Part shown: positions 1 through 10,999 of the stretch, in pieces | Layout: the number at the start of each line of letters is the position of its first letter | Numbering within the stretch: position 1 is the first letter of the stretch | Assembly: GCA_964036195.1 (NCBI GenBank) | Contig: OZ038459.1 | Coordinates: forward strand, 24,177,206-24,241,205 | DNA length: 64,000 nucleotides | Reading direction: 5' to 3' | Source of the DNA: Sphaerolaimus hirsutus | Lineage: Eukaryota; Nematoda; Chromadorea; Monhysterida; Sphaerolaimidae | Position numbers and translations under genes: made by a program | Notes under the pieces: generated by a model | The model's database searches: none | Told to the model about the DNA's origin: nothing | Seen by the model: only the letters and a program-made list of their open reading frames with translations

Positions 1-102
1 CTAATTCATCATTTGTGGGGGTGAATTTTTCAGATTGCAGTTTTGAGGGGGTATTTCGAGGGTGGGGGTATTTCGAGGGGGTATTTTGAGGAAATGCAGT
101 AC
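1..102. mobile_element. Right end of a CGAAATACCCC-type foldback element
   Basis: The G-rich tract repeats GGGGTATTTCGAGG and ends with a degenerate copy of GAGGAAATACGGTAC. This terminus recurs many times in the window, for example at 43276-43694 and 47629-47998, where both inverted ends are present. Only the right end is inside the window. It lies directly upstream of a coding exon and so is probably intronic. Confidence 0.7.
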
Positions 103-147
103 ATAGTTTGATAAATTTCACAAATTATGCAAGTTTTCTCGTGGAAG

Positions 148-349
148 GAGAAATAGCTGAACGTGCATGCAGAGATGACAGGAGCATGTACCCAGCAGTG
201 TGCATGTATCGGGGACCCATGCGCGCTGTTTACAAATCAAGGGATCAATTGGGCTACGAGACTGACCCCGACTACCGCATCGACGACTTCACGGCAATGC
301 CGCACGTGGGCATCTGCGTGCAGCGCTGCGTCAACACGCTGCTGTGCAG
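148..349 (+). CDS. Penultimate exon of an unidentified cysteine-containing protein
   Basis: An open frame runs to a CAG|GTGCCA donor after base 349, in the frame that reads TDPDYRIDDFTAMPHVGICV. It leaves two bases (AG) that join G508 of the next exon to make an Arg codon, giving the junction LLC-R-AISHSAHHGHC. Cysteine spacing around the junction (CVQRC, LLCRAIS, GHCRLH) recalls PAN/Apple-like domains, but this is weak and the family is not identified. Codon use is clearly more GC-rich than the flanking DNA, which supports real coding. The 5' boundary is uncertain: AG acceptors at about 147, 172 and 198 are all possible. Upstream exons lie outside the window. Confidence 0.6.
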
Positions 350-507
350 GTGCCACTCCCAGACCCTGTACAATGTCCTGTAATTAAAAGTGTAAAAAGT
401 CATGTAAAATGTCCTCAAAAGTGGCAAACGTTGGCCATTTTGCATGGCATTTTGCATGACGTTTAGCACTTTGCGTGACATTTTACAGGGTCCGGGAGTG
501 CCCCCAG
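350..507 (+). mobile_element. Family A short TIR element forming a complete intron
   Basis: The intron starts GTGCCACTCCCAGACCC and ends GGGTCCGGGAGTGCCCCCAG, so the two splice sites are the two ends of a short inverted-repeat element. Internal TGTCATGTAAAATG-type motifs match more than 15 other copies in the window. The flanks read CAGG on the left (overlapping the donor) and CAGG on the right, compatible with a 4-bp target duplication. Removing the element restores TGC AGG GCC in frame. Confidence 0.8.
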
Positions 508-637
508 GGCCATCAGTCACTCGGCCCATCACGGCCACTGCCGGCTGCACAGGTGGGTCAAGGATGGCGTGGACATGCCACTTGGATTCTCGTTCAACCA
601 GACTTACATTTACTTTGAACTAGAGGAGGCTGCTTGA
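508..637 (+). CDS. Terminal exon of the unidentified + strand gene
   Basis: The exon begins after the acceptor CCCCCAG supplied by the preceding short element. It reads AISHSAHHGHCRLHRW, then VKDGVDMPLGFSFNQTYIYF and ELEEAA, and stops at TGA 635-637. It continues the frame of the exon ending at 349 (split Arg codon). The protein has a Cys/His-rich segment followed by an aromatic-rich C-terminus with no membrane segment. No family is recognised beyond a possible PAN-like cysteine pattern. Confidence 0.65.
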
Positions 638-982
638 TAGCATTGCTTGTTGAACTTGTGAATTTTAATGATAATTTGCATAAACCATCAAATTGCATTG
701 TTATTTTTATCAGTGCATTATTGTTTCATTGTGTTTCAAACAAAAGTGTGCATAATCTTTTTACCGCTGTCACTACGGCTATTACAATTTGTGATTGCAT
801 TAGCATGTTTTATATCCCCCTATATAGTGAAGAGAGTGCCACGGACCGACAAGACAGGATTGAATGTACCTATACAAGGTGCCTTTATATCCATAATTAA
901 TGTCTGTTGCAGAATACGTGTGAAAATGTAGAATACAGCAAAGCTGGACAGAAAGTCCCGAGGAGAATGCTGCTAGTTTTTA

Positions 983-988
983 AATAAA
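983..988 (+). terminator. Poly(A) signal of the + strand gene
   Basis: A canonical AATAAA lies about 345 bases after the TGA stop at 635-637, just before the repeat-rich intergenic block that starts near 1020. The interval 638-982 has no other feature and is read as 3' UTR. Confidence 0.55.
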
Positions 989-1234
989 GCTGTTACGATT
1001 GCCTAGGTAATTTATATATCGTATTTCCTCGAAATACCCCCAGGGGGGTTTTTCAGAGTGGAAATTTTGAGGGGGGGGTTTATTCGAGGGTGGTATTTTT
1101 TCGCCAGAAATGTTCATAAATACCGTAGTAAAGAATGGGCTTTTACATACCCAAAACTGGTAATAAACGTCACAACAGGACGTATTTAATAGAACATACA
1201 AATGTAGAACATACAACGTATAGCGATACAAACT

Positions 1235-2691
1235 AAACACCTTCCCGGTCAAGTAAGCCACCCATTTTTTTCTTTCACTTCAGAAGCTACCTATATCTCG
1301 GGCTATGGTGGGGTTATAGAGCTGAAACTTTGTGAATATATACTTGTAACATCCCTGTACTCTGCATCAATGGGGGGAGGCATGGCGACCAACTACAGGG
1401 TGGGTCGCCCTATATGCAACAATTTTTTGCCAGGTTTTCAGTGTCCCAAACAAGTACACCACCCACTTGATCAGCTACACTAAAGGGGCTGTATCTCCAG
1501 TTGTGGGGGTGGTAGAAAGCTAAAATTTTAGGGGTATCTTGGCAACACCCACCCCTACTATACGCCAGTGGGGCAGCTCCCGACAACCTACTACAGTTTG
1601 TGCCGCACTGTATAAAGAAGTTGTTTTTTTTTTTGAAAGCGACCCAAGTGTCCCAACTTGGGACTCCCAAGTAAGTTCACCACCAAAAGGAATGAAAAAT
1701 TTTTTTTTAGAACATACCTTATATAGAAACTGAATCAGGTTTTCACCCTAGTTCTGCTAATAAAATTTTTTTCCTTTGTTAAGCCACCCCCATCATAAAT
1801 GGCAGACACAAAATTTCACTTTAACCCAATTTTTTGTTCCACACTTTAAAAGTTGGTTTACAAAGTTCAGTAGAGGAGGGCCTAAGGTTCAAAGTTACAT
1901 AAACAACATGACCTCCAAAATGGCAACATAAGGAAATTTATTTGGGGTAAATTCTATGATGTCATAATGATGGCATTGCAGGAACAAAATTTTACAGAAT
2001 TTTCACTTTTTCATTCCACCCAAATAAATTTACTTATGTCGCCATTTTGGAGGTCATGTTGTTTACGTAACTTTGAACCTTAGACCCTCCTCTACTGAAC
2101 TTTGTAAACCAACTTTTAAAGTGTGGAACAAAAAATTGGTTTAAAGTGAAATTTTTGGTCTGCCATTTATGATGGGGGTGGCTAAACAAAGGAAAAAAAT
2201 TTAATTAGCAGAACTAGGGTGAAAACCTGATTCAGTTATTATATAAGGTATGTTCTAAAAAATTTTTTAAATTCCTTTAGGTGGTGAACTTACTAGGGAC
2301 ACTAGGGTCGTTTTTTAAAAAACAACAACTTTATACAGTGCGGCACAAACTGTAGTGGGTCGTCGGGAGCTGCCTCACTGGCATGTAGTAGGGGTGGGTG
2401 TTGCCAAGATACCCCTAAAATTTTAGCATTCTACCACCCCCACAACTGGAGATACAGCCCTATTAGTGTAGCTAATCAAGTGGGTGGTGTACTTGTTTGG
2501 GACACTGAAAACCTGGCAAAAAATTGTTGCATATAGGGCGACCCACCCTGTAGTTGGTCCCCATTGATGAAGAGTAGAGGGATGTAACTATATATTCACA
2601 AAGTTTCAGCTCTATTACCCCACCATAGCCCGAGATATAGCTTCCGAAATGAAATAAAAAATGGGTGGCTTACTTGACCGGGAAGGTGTTT
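1235..2691. repeat. Near-perfect inverted repeat, ~710-bp arms
   Basis: The left arm, from AAACACCTTCCCGGTCAAGT, is matched by the right arm ending ACTTGACCGGGAAGGTGTTT. The arms can be followed base by base with few differences to a spacer of roughly 70 bases at about 1948-2018. Both arms contain weak ORFs only in mirror form. Confidence 0.9.
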
Positions 2692-2741
2692 ACTTGTATG
2701 TATAGCTGCGATGAGATTTGATTTGATCCCAATAATATCAT

Positions 2742-2965
2742 GTAAACCCCTGCTCACCTCTCTTACAACCCTTCAAATATTTTCAAGAGAAACTTAAAAA
2801 CTTGTGAATGGGGCAACTTTCATGGCTAAGTTGGGTACACACTTGTAGGGCAAATCATGCCCTACAAGTGTATACCCAACTTAGCCATGAAAGTTGCCCC
2901 ATTCACAAGTTAAGTTTCTCTTGAAAATATTTGAAGGGTTGTAAGAGAGGTGAGCAGGGGTTTAG
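2742..2965. repeat. Second inverted repeat, ~110-bp arms
   Basis: GTAAACCCCTGCTCACCTCT on the left matches its complement near 2945-2965. The centre is at the short spacer AAATCAT (around 2851), flanked by CTTGTAGGGC and GCCCTACAAG. Few mismatches suggest a young hairpin. Confidence 0.88.
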
Positions 2966-3589
2966 GTACATTGTATACATGATATACATCATTCAAGACG
3001 GGGGTCTTTTTCATCAGCTCGAAAACACCTGGGGTATTTTGAGGGTGGTATTCAAGGGGGGGGGGTATTTCGTGGAAATACAGTACATCATTATCTCATA
3101 AATAACAGTAGTCTATCTATATTTACGATTTACTAATTACGATTTAGAAAAAGGTACAGAATTATGCATTCCTGTTTGAAAGAATAAACCCTGCCTGAAG
3201 AAGAAAGATTGCCTGAAAATACTGTAGAATACAGTTGGGAACTTGTAGAGTTGAGAAAACACAGAAACTGGGACTTGGGAATGCTCAATGGCCCACTTTG
3301 GGCACAATATACGATTTGAATGATTCCGGCACTTTTGCACACAAGCCCACGCCTACTTGGTTACCTTTTGGTACTTTTGATACTGAAAGGACTCTGTTAC
3401 TCCCCATGGGTGGAGTCAACTTTGGACTAACCGCTCCACTTTCACAAAAAAAGAGTTTTTGAGCGATTTCGAACTGGGGACTTACACACACCTGGCCAGT
3501 TGCCAAAATGGCCTGAAACTGGGTGAGACTCCAAGGAGGGAGGTTATTCCTCCCAGTACAATCACCAAAATTGCTCAAAAGCGCTCCAG

Positions 3590-3770
3590 ATAGCTAGGCA
3601 ATTTGCAGGGGGGTGTTCAGGGGAATTTAGCCAAAAAAAAGCTAGATAAATAACTGGGCATTTTGGGGTGGGGTTACCCGCCCCCCTTTCTGCGGGTAAA
3701 ATGTGTCTATAATCAGTCTACACGCAGGATGGGCTTACATGCGGAATAGGCTTGACCCGATAAAATTATC
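3590..3770. repeat. Fragment of the 'gatagctagg' repeat family (family F-like)
   Basis: Text such as CAGATAGCTAGGCAATTTGC followed by GGGTGTTCAGGGG and the TGCGGAATAGGCTTGACCCG end recurs at 46970-47160. Related pieces are at 6430-6600, 13300-13620 and 63780-64000. No coding content. Confidence 0.5.
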
Positions 3771-3884
3771 ATTTACAATTTCAGTAAAGAGATGGTCAAT
3801 CCAATCCAGTGAAGAGATGACCATGTGTACAACCACATGAAAATACGATAAGCCACTTGAAATATGCCTTGCTGTACCAAAAGC

Positions 3885-4012
3885 AAAATATCAAAAATAT
3901 CAAAATATCGATATCGAATTAATATCAAATATCAAAATATTGATATCGAATTAATATCGAATACCAAATATCGATATCAAGGGTCCATATCGTATCGATA
4001 TCGAAAAGTGAT
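3885..4012. repeat. Degenerate ATATCGATATCGAA simple repeat
   Basis: Repeated TATCAAAATATCGATATCGA words form a low-complexity AT-rich tract. No gene signal was seen in 3090-4361 apart from this and the repeat fragment before it. Confidence 0.7.
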
Positions 4013-4361
4013 ATCGTCCGAACCCTAGGAAGTGGAATGGCAAAAAAATTTTTTTAACATTTTCTTGTCACTTGCCTTTTCTTTTTGACTCGCCAATTCA
4101 CGTTTCACATAAAATTTACACTTCTTTTGACTTAGTGTGCCTCCACACTTTTAAAGCGATTTTCAAAATAAGTTGGGATTTTAAAAATAAGTTCGAACAT
4201 TCTTTTGGGTTGTGCATGGAGCGGCAATCATCAATTGTGCAATGGGAGAAAAATTACGTTTGACTGCTCTGGATTACAAACAGGCATTTGGGAAACTCAC
4301 AAAACTGTTTTCAACATGTTTACCAGAATGCGGAATATTTAATCGATAATTATCGATAATT

Positions 4362-4492
4362 GGCACTCCCAGACCCTGTAAACAGCCTTCTAAAATGTCT
4401 AATGTCCTGCAGTCATTTGCAGGGCATTTTCATGACTTTTGACACTTTGTAAAAAGCCGTGTAAAATGTCATGTAGAGTCTGGGACTGGCGC
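4362..4492. mobile_element. Family A short TIR element
   Basis: It starts GGCACTCCCAGACCCTGTAA and ends GAGTCTGGGACTGGCGC. The interior carries an inverted AATGTC/GACATT core. Here it is intergenic. Confidence 0.75.
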
Positions 4493-4553
4493 ATGGCGTG
4501 GCGCCATCGTATCTGTACATTGACAAAAAACGCCCTCACAACCAACCTCATAT

Positions 4554-4975
4554 TAGGGTTCAAACGGGATCCCGATCCCGATCCCGGATCCCGTGAAATT
4601 CCGGGATTTAGCAGTCCCGATCCCGATCCCGAAAATTTTCAAATCCCGATCCCGAGAAACTCCAAAGTCCGGGATCCCGATCCTGGAAAAATTAGTGTAA
4701 ATTATAAAAGTGAAAAAGAGACATTTTTGCATGCAAAAATGTGAACGCAATTTCAGCGTCCATTTGATGCCACTTTTCTGGCATCCAACAGTGTTGAGAC
4801 CTTTTTAAACAACTGTGAATGCCAGAACATTGGCCAAAATCTCTATTCCAAGAACCCAATCCCGATCCCGTGACCCCAATCCCGGCCAATCCTGGCCAAT
4901 CCCGATCCCGATCCCGAAATCTCCAAAAACCAATCCCGATCCCGATCCCGAAAAGTCAATCCCGTTTGAACCCTA
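4554..4975. mobile_element. Family G TIR element with GGGATC satellite interior
   Basis: TIRs are TAGGGTTCAAACGGGATCCC at the left and its inverse ending GTTTGAACCCTA at the right. The interior is tandem CCCGAT repeats around a conserved segment (GCATCCAACAGTG). Flanks CCTCATAT and CCTCCTAT look like an 8-bp target duplication with one change. Open frames rich in PDPDP or IPIP are by-products of the satellite. Confidence 0.85.
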
Positions 4976-6788
4976 CCTCCTATGGCCAAATGTCATAGCC
5001 AATTGACAAACCATTATGACCATGTCGTGCAAAACCATTATAAAATCGCAAAATAACTACCTAAATAAAAAAGATTGGGTTCACAGACAATAATGGAACG
5101 ATAACGATAAGCACAAAAATGAAATCGATAGAAATGCATATATCATGTCAAATGGATCGAGGACGCACGCGGAAGACTGTTAAGTGCAAATTTTCTGCTA
5201 TTTTGTTCAAAATTAAAAAAAAACTATTTAGTTTGACAGGCTCTAAACATATATTTACGATGTAAACAAATGAAAGCAGCCACCACGAAAACAAATGAAA
5301 TAAGTCAATCTGAATGCAAAATTGCACATACTCAGCCGACAGCACACTCAGTATGGAAACTTACCAAAACCCATACAAATATTGAACCAAAATTATACAT
5401 CATATAAAAAAGTTTTTCCATCATAATATTTCATTTTTACTATTGAAAAATCATTACGAAATTTACCACTAGATTTTATCCATTTTTTGTAGGATTCTGC
5501 GCACACTCTGCGGTTCGGCAAGTAAACTTGTATTAAATACAAGGAATTTCAGCTGCCATTGTTTTAAAGTAAAAAAAGCTTCAATGCTAGCACTTTTAAA
5601 TAAAACAACCCGTTGAAAAAACAGCGACTACGCCTATTCCTGAAAGAAAACTGCACTGCATGCATACAGCAACAACTGACCTCACGGGCACAGGCTTCAG
5701 CCAATCAGCAAACTTTGGATGTGCGCCAAGACGCGGCACAGCATCTCGCCCCACCCACAAAACTGCAAATGGTTGGAAAATAGATGTTTAATGGGTATTT
5801 TCCATCAAAGAAGAATTTCGCGTAAGAAAATGAAAAACTCACCACGTGAGCAGAGGCATCAATCAATCAGCACTTTGGCTGTGCGTCAAGACGCGGCACT
5901 GCATCTATTCTCCGGCCCACAGAGCTGAAATGTTTCATTTTTTGAATTTCCCCCAACACTTCCCAAACACAAGCACGAAAAATGCAAAAAAAAATCACCA
6001 GGTGAGCAGAGGGTCGGGCAGAATAAAAAAGAAATGCACGAATACACTGGGACGAATTGCGGACGAGCACCAGAGCGCGGCACTGCATCCCCTCACTGCC
6101 CGCAGAGCTGAAAACATTCTGAGAATTTAAACATCCACACAATACTTGTGTCAACTGCAGGGTTCTCCAAGAGTTTTGCGGAATAATTTTTTTACTTTAG
6201 AACTTTTTGAGATTTTTTTTGAGTGGGGAACTATTCAGGAGGGAAGTATGTACCTATTTGTACTTACTCTTAACCTATTTTTAGCTATGCTTCACCTATT
6301 TTTAGGTAGGCAATTTTTTAAAATAGGTAGGCAATAATAAGTATATAAACGTGTGTACAGGCGAAAGCCGCGATTAGGAAGGTGGAAAATAATAAAATGG
6401 TACGAAAATTAACGATTTTGAGCAAAAATTGGGGCATATCGTTTTCAAAAACCGCTCCATATAGGTAGGTAGCAGAGCGATTTGGGGGGGGGGCTCAGGG
6501 GTAGTAGCCAAAAAATTTGCTGAGCGGCCTCTGGGATAGATAGATAGCTGGCGTATTTGGGGGGCAGCCCCCCCCCCCCTGGAGACCCCTGTGTACTTAT
6601 TTACAACTTGAGAAGCGAAACAAGGCGCCAATTGAATGCAGTTTACCAACCTAGCGAGCAGAGGAAGTCGCAGAAAAAAATCCGTAGTTTGACGGGCACC
6701 AAAGCACGGCACCGCATCTCGCTGCACCACCGACGCAACTGAAAATTACATTTGAGTAGAGTGTGCCAGCGAAGAAGTTCAGAAAAAC

Positions 6789-6934
6789 ACCGTATTTCTA
6801 ATAGAACGGTACATCGAATAGAACGGCACCTCCAATAGAACGGCACCTCCAATAAAACGGCACCTTCAATAGAACGGCAGGTAAAAAGTCGAGGAAAAAA
6901 CCTACGGCGCTCCCCCATTAGAAGAAATACAATA
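6789..6934. mobile_element. Short element with CCGTATTTCTTCTA-type ends
   Basis: It begins ACCGTATTTCTAATAGAACG and ends TTAGAAGAAATAC. The inside repeats ATAGAACGGCACCTCCA. The same family is complete at 49516-49697 and partial at 8197-8299. Confidence 0.6.
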
Positions 6935-6962
6935 GTTGACTTCAATTTACAGACCCCAGGCG

Positions 6963-7085
6963 GCAGTCCCAAGCCCTGTATAAAATCAGTAATAAAATCT
7001 TTTCTTTTTTGTTTTGACTGACTTAAATCTGACTTTACACTTGACACTTTACTTTACACTTTACAGGGCTTGGGACTCCCCCAGG
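6963..7085. mobile_element. Family A short TIR element
   Basis: Starts GCAGTCCCAAGCCCTGTA and ends TACAGGGCTTGGGACTCCCC. Same overall structure as the copy at 350-507, with a diverged interior. Confidence 0.65.
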
Positions 7086-7616
7086 CACTAACAGCAAGCA
7101 ATAAAAGCCAACAATAACTACACCGCAAGTGGAGAGCAACTGACCAACACGATGAGCATCAGTCCCAGCAAACCAGACATCAAACAGTTGGCAGCCAGCC
7201 AAGACGCAGCAAAAACGCATTTTGTGGATGTGCGCCAGGATGCGGCACATCATCCCCTCCCCGCCCACGGACCTGAACAAATTGGAATCGCTATTATTAC
7301 AATTCAAATATCGTTGATTTTGAGAAAATATTATGAAATGTAATGCTAGAAAATCTCTCAAAAAGTAAATGAATGAAAGCTCTCTGGAAAAACCTCGGAA
7401 AAATATGCCACAAATCTTTCAATTCTTTTATTTTTCCGATCTTTTTGAAGAAATCTTTCTATTTTTTCGGATCCTTTAAAAGAAATCCCTGTGATTATTT
7501 TAATGCTAATTAAGATAAACATGTACCGGTTGACCGCATGCTTGGCATAGGACGTTGCCATATTTACACGAATTTAGCAACACTGCTATAAATCATTCGG
7601 TAGCGAGACGAATGCC

Positions 7617-7770
7617 TCCACACACACTAGTTGACATCGACACAAAATGTCAACTGGTTCCGATCCGAATTCAAAGCCTGCATTTGAACGTCATTCGTTG
7701 GCTTGTCAGCTGAATTGGGATCGGAACCAGTTGACATTTTATGTCGATGTCAATTAGTGTGTGTGGGGCC
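7617..7770. mobile_element. Family B MITE (CTAGTTGACATCGACAC ends)
   Basis: Inverted ends CACACACTAGTTGACATCGA and the complementary right end surround a core with AATGTCAACTGGTTCCGATC and its inverse. Other copies are at 22519-22680, 26036-26194, 27698-27859, 28186-28330, 31469-31631 and 38341-38485. Confidence 0.8.
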
Positions 7771-8196
7771 ATTGTCACATACCGCATCGGTATCTTCAAA
7801 AAAAAAACCACAGGGACCTATTATATCGACTGTAGAATCCGACGCAGTAAATCCGAGGGGAAACTGCCCAATTAGCAGTAGGATTGTCGAATAGTTCATC
7901 TAACAAACAACTCTTTACATTACAAAAACAACAATTGAGCTCAGTTGACCGACACAGTTAGCAGAGGTAATTGAGTTGCCAGAAATCTGTTTAGAGCCAC
8001 AATGCAGCAAAGAGAACCATCCAATTAAGATCGAGATCAAGACCGGCGTGAAAGGATGCGTCAACTGCGAAAATTTGGTAAATTTTGAAGCGAAAATGCG
8101 TTCACCAAGTGAAAATGAGTTCACCAAAAAAACAATAGCGCTCCACACACAGCGATTTTAAAAAAAAGTCGAACGGTTTTGGGCAAACCATGAATG

Positions 8197-8299
8197 TCGT
8201 ATTTCTTCTGATACGGCTATGAACTGGTTTACCTGCCGTTCTATTGGAGGTTGACGAAAAAAATTAGAACGGCGCTCTTCTTTTAGAATAAATACGGTA
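8197..8299. mobile_element. Short element related to 49516-49697
   Basis: Left end GTATTTCTTCTGATACGG and right end TTAGAATAAATACGGTA are imperfect inverted copies. The interior has the CCGTTCTATTGGAGGT word also seen at 49516-49697. Confidence 0.5.
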
Positions 8300-8774
8300 T
8301 TCAGTTTTCCAAATGCATTCGAATTAGGGAGAATTAAATCTGGCCCCTGGGGGTATTTCGAGGAAATACGGTACATATGAAACCCCGCGAACTCCGACAG
8401 CAGTAAGTTGGCTGGACGCCCATCACAGAAAAATCTCACCTCACGTCCAGGGGCATCCGCAAAATAGTTCAGGAAAAATTGGCAGGGCGCCAAAGAAACG
8501 ACACCACAGCGAACCCTCGTTACAGCTAGGCAACTGAAAAACACAGATAATGCTGTCAATGTAAACACACCATATATTTACAATGTAAATCTACATTACT
8601 ACATCTACATTTACTATGAACATCTTTACATTTAAATATCTAATATACCAGACGGTATTGCATAAATTCAAAAAAAAACGCAAATTCAAATAGTTAAATG
8701 AATTGAACATTCTATTCTTACAAGGTACTTTTTAGTCCACGGCCCCTGGCGTGGCGTTATTCTATCCTTATACC

Positions 8775-8916
8775 CAGGGACGTAGGCAGGATTTTTGAGC
8801 GGGGGGGGGGCGGATTGTATACGGAGCCCGGCGAACGGGGGGGGGCCTAAAATTTGACCCCTGTAGTAGGGGAATGGCACCAGGGTATGGGGCCGCCCCC
8901 CCTGGCTACGTCCTTG
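8775..8916. mobile_element. Family E hAT-like MITE (CAGGGACGTA ends)
   Basis: TIRs are CAGGGACGTAGGCAGG at the left and GGCTACGTCCTTG at the right, flanked on both sides by CTTATACC, an exact 8-bp target duplication. The inside has the G-run, the CGGAGCCCGGCGAACG motif and the C-run typical of this family. The 8-bp duplication and CAGGG terminus are typical of hAT transposons. No transposase is present. Confidence 0.88.
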
Positions 8917-9357
8917 CTTATACCGACAAAAAACGGCCCAATAGCCAACCTCCATAGACAAGCGCCAGCCAATTGACAGACCAAATGTCATAACTAATTA
9001 AGGGTTGCAAAATCCTGAAACGGGAACGGGCAGCTGTTAATGAAAACGCGATTAGAACTCAGTAGCTGCACCTGCAAAAAAAATTTTTTTTTAATAATTT
9101 TAAGCAGCGTTCACAGGATTCCGATGCGACCACAATTCAAGTTGAGAACATTTGAAATATTTGCAGGTTTCATTTGCAAAAAAAAGGTGTGTTTGGCTAG
9201 CGTTCTGCAATTTATTGACAATATTGACAAATGACAATTTTGGCACATGAAATTTTGTAAGCGGCAAAAAAGCCACGTTAAACGAGGCCGACCCGACGAT
9301 AAGTTTTATTGAAGTCAGAAACAAAATTTAATGTGCAAAAATGGCCATTTGTCATTG

Positions 9358-9601
9358 GTGCTACACACACTGGTTGACGCCGAAATTAGCGTCAACTCAG
9401 AGTTAACTGTTTTTAAGTATAACTATTTTTAATTTTTTACCTGTGTTGATTAAGAAATATTGAGAAGTCGATTGATGTAGAATGAAAGAAGAGGATTTTT
9501 TGGATACATATTGTAAATGGCCTACCTAGAGTCAACTGAATTTTTGACCAGTTGACTCTGAGTTGACGCTAATTTTGGCGTCAACTAGTGTGTGGAGGGA
9601 C
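9358..9601. mobile_element. MITE with CTACACACACTGGTTGACGC ends
   Basis: Left and right ends are inverted copies around GTTGACGCCGAAATTAGCGT and its complement. It belongs to the larger group of elements with CACACTAGTTGAC-like termini but unrelated interiors. Confidence 0.65.
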
Positions 9602-9656
9602 ATTATTGCGAATGAACGTCGTCACATCCGAAACAGTGTGAACATCGCTCAACACA

Positions 9657-9806
9657 ACTTTCAGTCCCCGTGCCACTATCGGACCATGCAAAAAGTCATG
9701 CAAACTGTAACATGTCATGTAAAATGCCCCATTCGTACCGGTCATTTTACATTTTATAGGACTTTTTAAACTTTGCTGACAATTGACATTTTACAGGTTC
9801 TGGGTG
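9657..9806. mobile_element. Diverged family A element
   Basis: Words CATGCAAAAAGTCATGCAAA, ATGTCATGTAAAATG and a TTTTACAGGTTCTGGGTGGC right end place it in family A. The left end (CAGTCCCCGTGCC) is degraded. Confidence 0.5.
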
Positions 9807-9889
9807 GCCCCGGAATACAACAAAAATGGAACAGAAAAATATGTTAGTGTTATGACAACACAAATTCATCACATAACTATACTCCAGCG

Positions 9890-10063
9890 ACATTACACCT
9901 TACAATGAAATCTACCATATCCCATCTGAATAAAAGAACAAACATATTTTTCATAATATTTATCAAAGCAACTTGATAAATATGATTGAAACAAGTTTAT
10001 GTTTGTTCTTTTATTCAGATGGGACATGGTAGATTTCGTTGTAAGGTGTAATGTCGCTGGAGT
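9890..10063. repeat. Short inverted-repeat element
   Basis: ACTCCAGCGACATTACACCT at the left matches the inverse at 10044-10063, and the TACCATATCCCATCTGAATA segment continues the pairing. The loop is near 9950-9985. Confidence 0.8.
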
Positions 10064-10198
10064 AAACTCTCATCGAATCGAAAATCGAATTACAGAGTTG
10101 TTTATTAAGATTCAAACAATTCAAACAATTTGGTGAATACAGTAAAAAGAATGCATTGATGTGACAAATCGCAAGACGACGAAATGGCAGGATGAAAA

Positions 10199-10332
10199 GG
10201 GTTCAAACAGGATTGACTTTTTCGGATCCAAAGCAATCGGGATTGTTTTTTTTATTTTCGGGATCAGGATCGGGATTGGGAAAGTCGGAATCGCTTAAGG
10301 GGATTCGGGGTCGGCACCCTGTTTGAACCCTA
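10199..10332. mobile_element. Short family G element
   Basis: Starts GGTTCAAACAGGATTGACTT and ends CCTGTTTGAACCCTA, with a remnant GGGATC-type interior. It is internally deleted relative to 4554-4975. Confidence 0.65.
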
Positions 10333-10470
10333 ATGTCAAGTAACAAGTAAAAACCCTGTTGATTTTTCGTTGAGAAAAGTAACACATTGTAGAAAGTGCT
10401 GTCTTCAAAAACAATCAGAAAAACATTCACAAAATGGTTATAAAATCATATAAATCGAGGGTGGCATTTT

Positions 10471-10877
10471 AGGGGGGGGGGGTCACCAAACTTTGATGTC
10501 GTCCCATTATGTTGTACATCAATTTCATGTTTAAAACCGGGTCAAATCGGCATAAGAACTTTAATCATCACTAATCCGTCCTCAAAAATGGAATCTACAG
10601 GTCGTGCTAATCATTTGAAGTGTTGAACGGTTAAAATCGGCCCAGAAATGGCCAAGTTATTAACCTTCAAATTCGATCGACCGGATCGGCCATGTAAAAT
10701 GACCATCATTTTATAGACCCCCCTTATCTCGGGACTGGGGGATTATTCGAGAAAACAAAAAATGTGGTTGCTGCCCCAACCCCAAACCACAACATACTCG
10801 AAGGGCATCAAAATCAGCCAATGTAGGTTAGAATGTGACGACATCGAAGTTTGGTGACCCCCCCCCCCCCAAAAAAA
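10471..10877. mobile_element. Inverted-end element with GGTGACCCCCC termini
   Basis: Left G-run followed by GGTCACCAAACTTTGATGTC pairs with GACATCGAAGTTTGGTGACC before the C-run at 10858-10870. The interior is unique in this window and has no ORF of note. Confidence 0.7.
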
Positions 10878-10999
10878 TACTTTCAGGTGCACATGCGGCA
10901 ACTTCCAAAAATAATGAATGTGGCATTTGATATGAACATCGTTTGGCGACCGTCAACTAAAATCTCAATGGAAACCAGTTAGCCCAGTTGACACCCGGG

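Larger units (their letters stand above)
1020..3086. mobile_element. Large foldback element with CGAAATACCCC termini
   Basis: The left end is GTATTTCCTCGAAATACCCC. The right end near 3064-3086 is the inverted copy ending GTGGAAATACAGTAC. The interior contains two separate palindromes (1235-2691 and 2742-2965). No transposase frame was found, so it is non-autonomous or decayed. Confidence 0.65.
5690..8530. repeat. Array of six GC-rich exon-like cassettes
   Basis: A ~90-bp cassette, best seen as GTGCGCCAAGACGCGGCAC plus flanks, recurs at about 5720, 5880, 6065, 6695, 7225 and, most diverged, 8485. On the - strand several copies start after a TTTTCAG-like acceptor and end at GTGAG- or GTTGGT-like donors. 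On the + strand five copies share a frame with the consensus V-R-Q-D-A-A-x-H. Stops interrupt both strands, so no gene is called. They may be decayed duplicated exons or a short repeat. Confidence 0.5.

Noticed and set aside
4553..5006. Pro/Asp/Ile-Pro-rich open frames here and at 15358-16038 and 28886-29545
   Set aside because: They are translations of GGGATC satellites inside family G transposons and exist on both strands.
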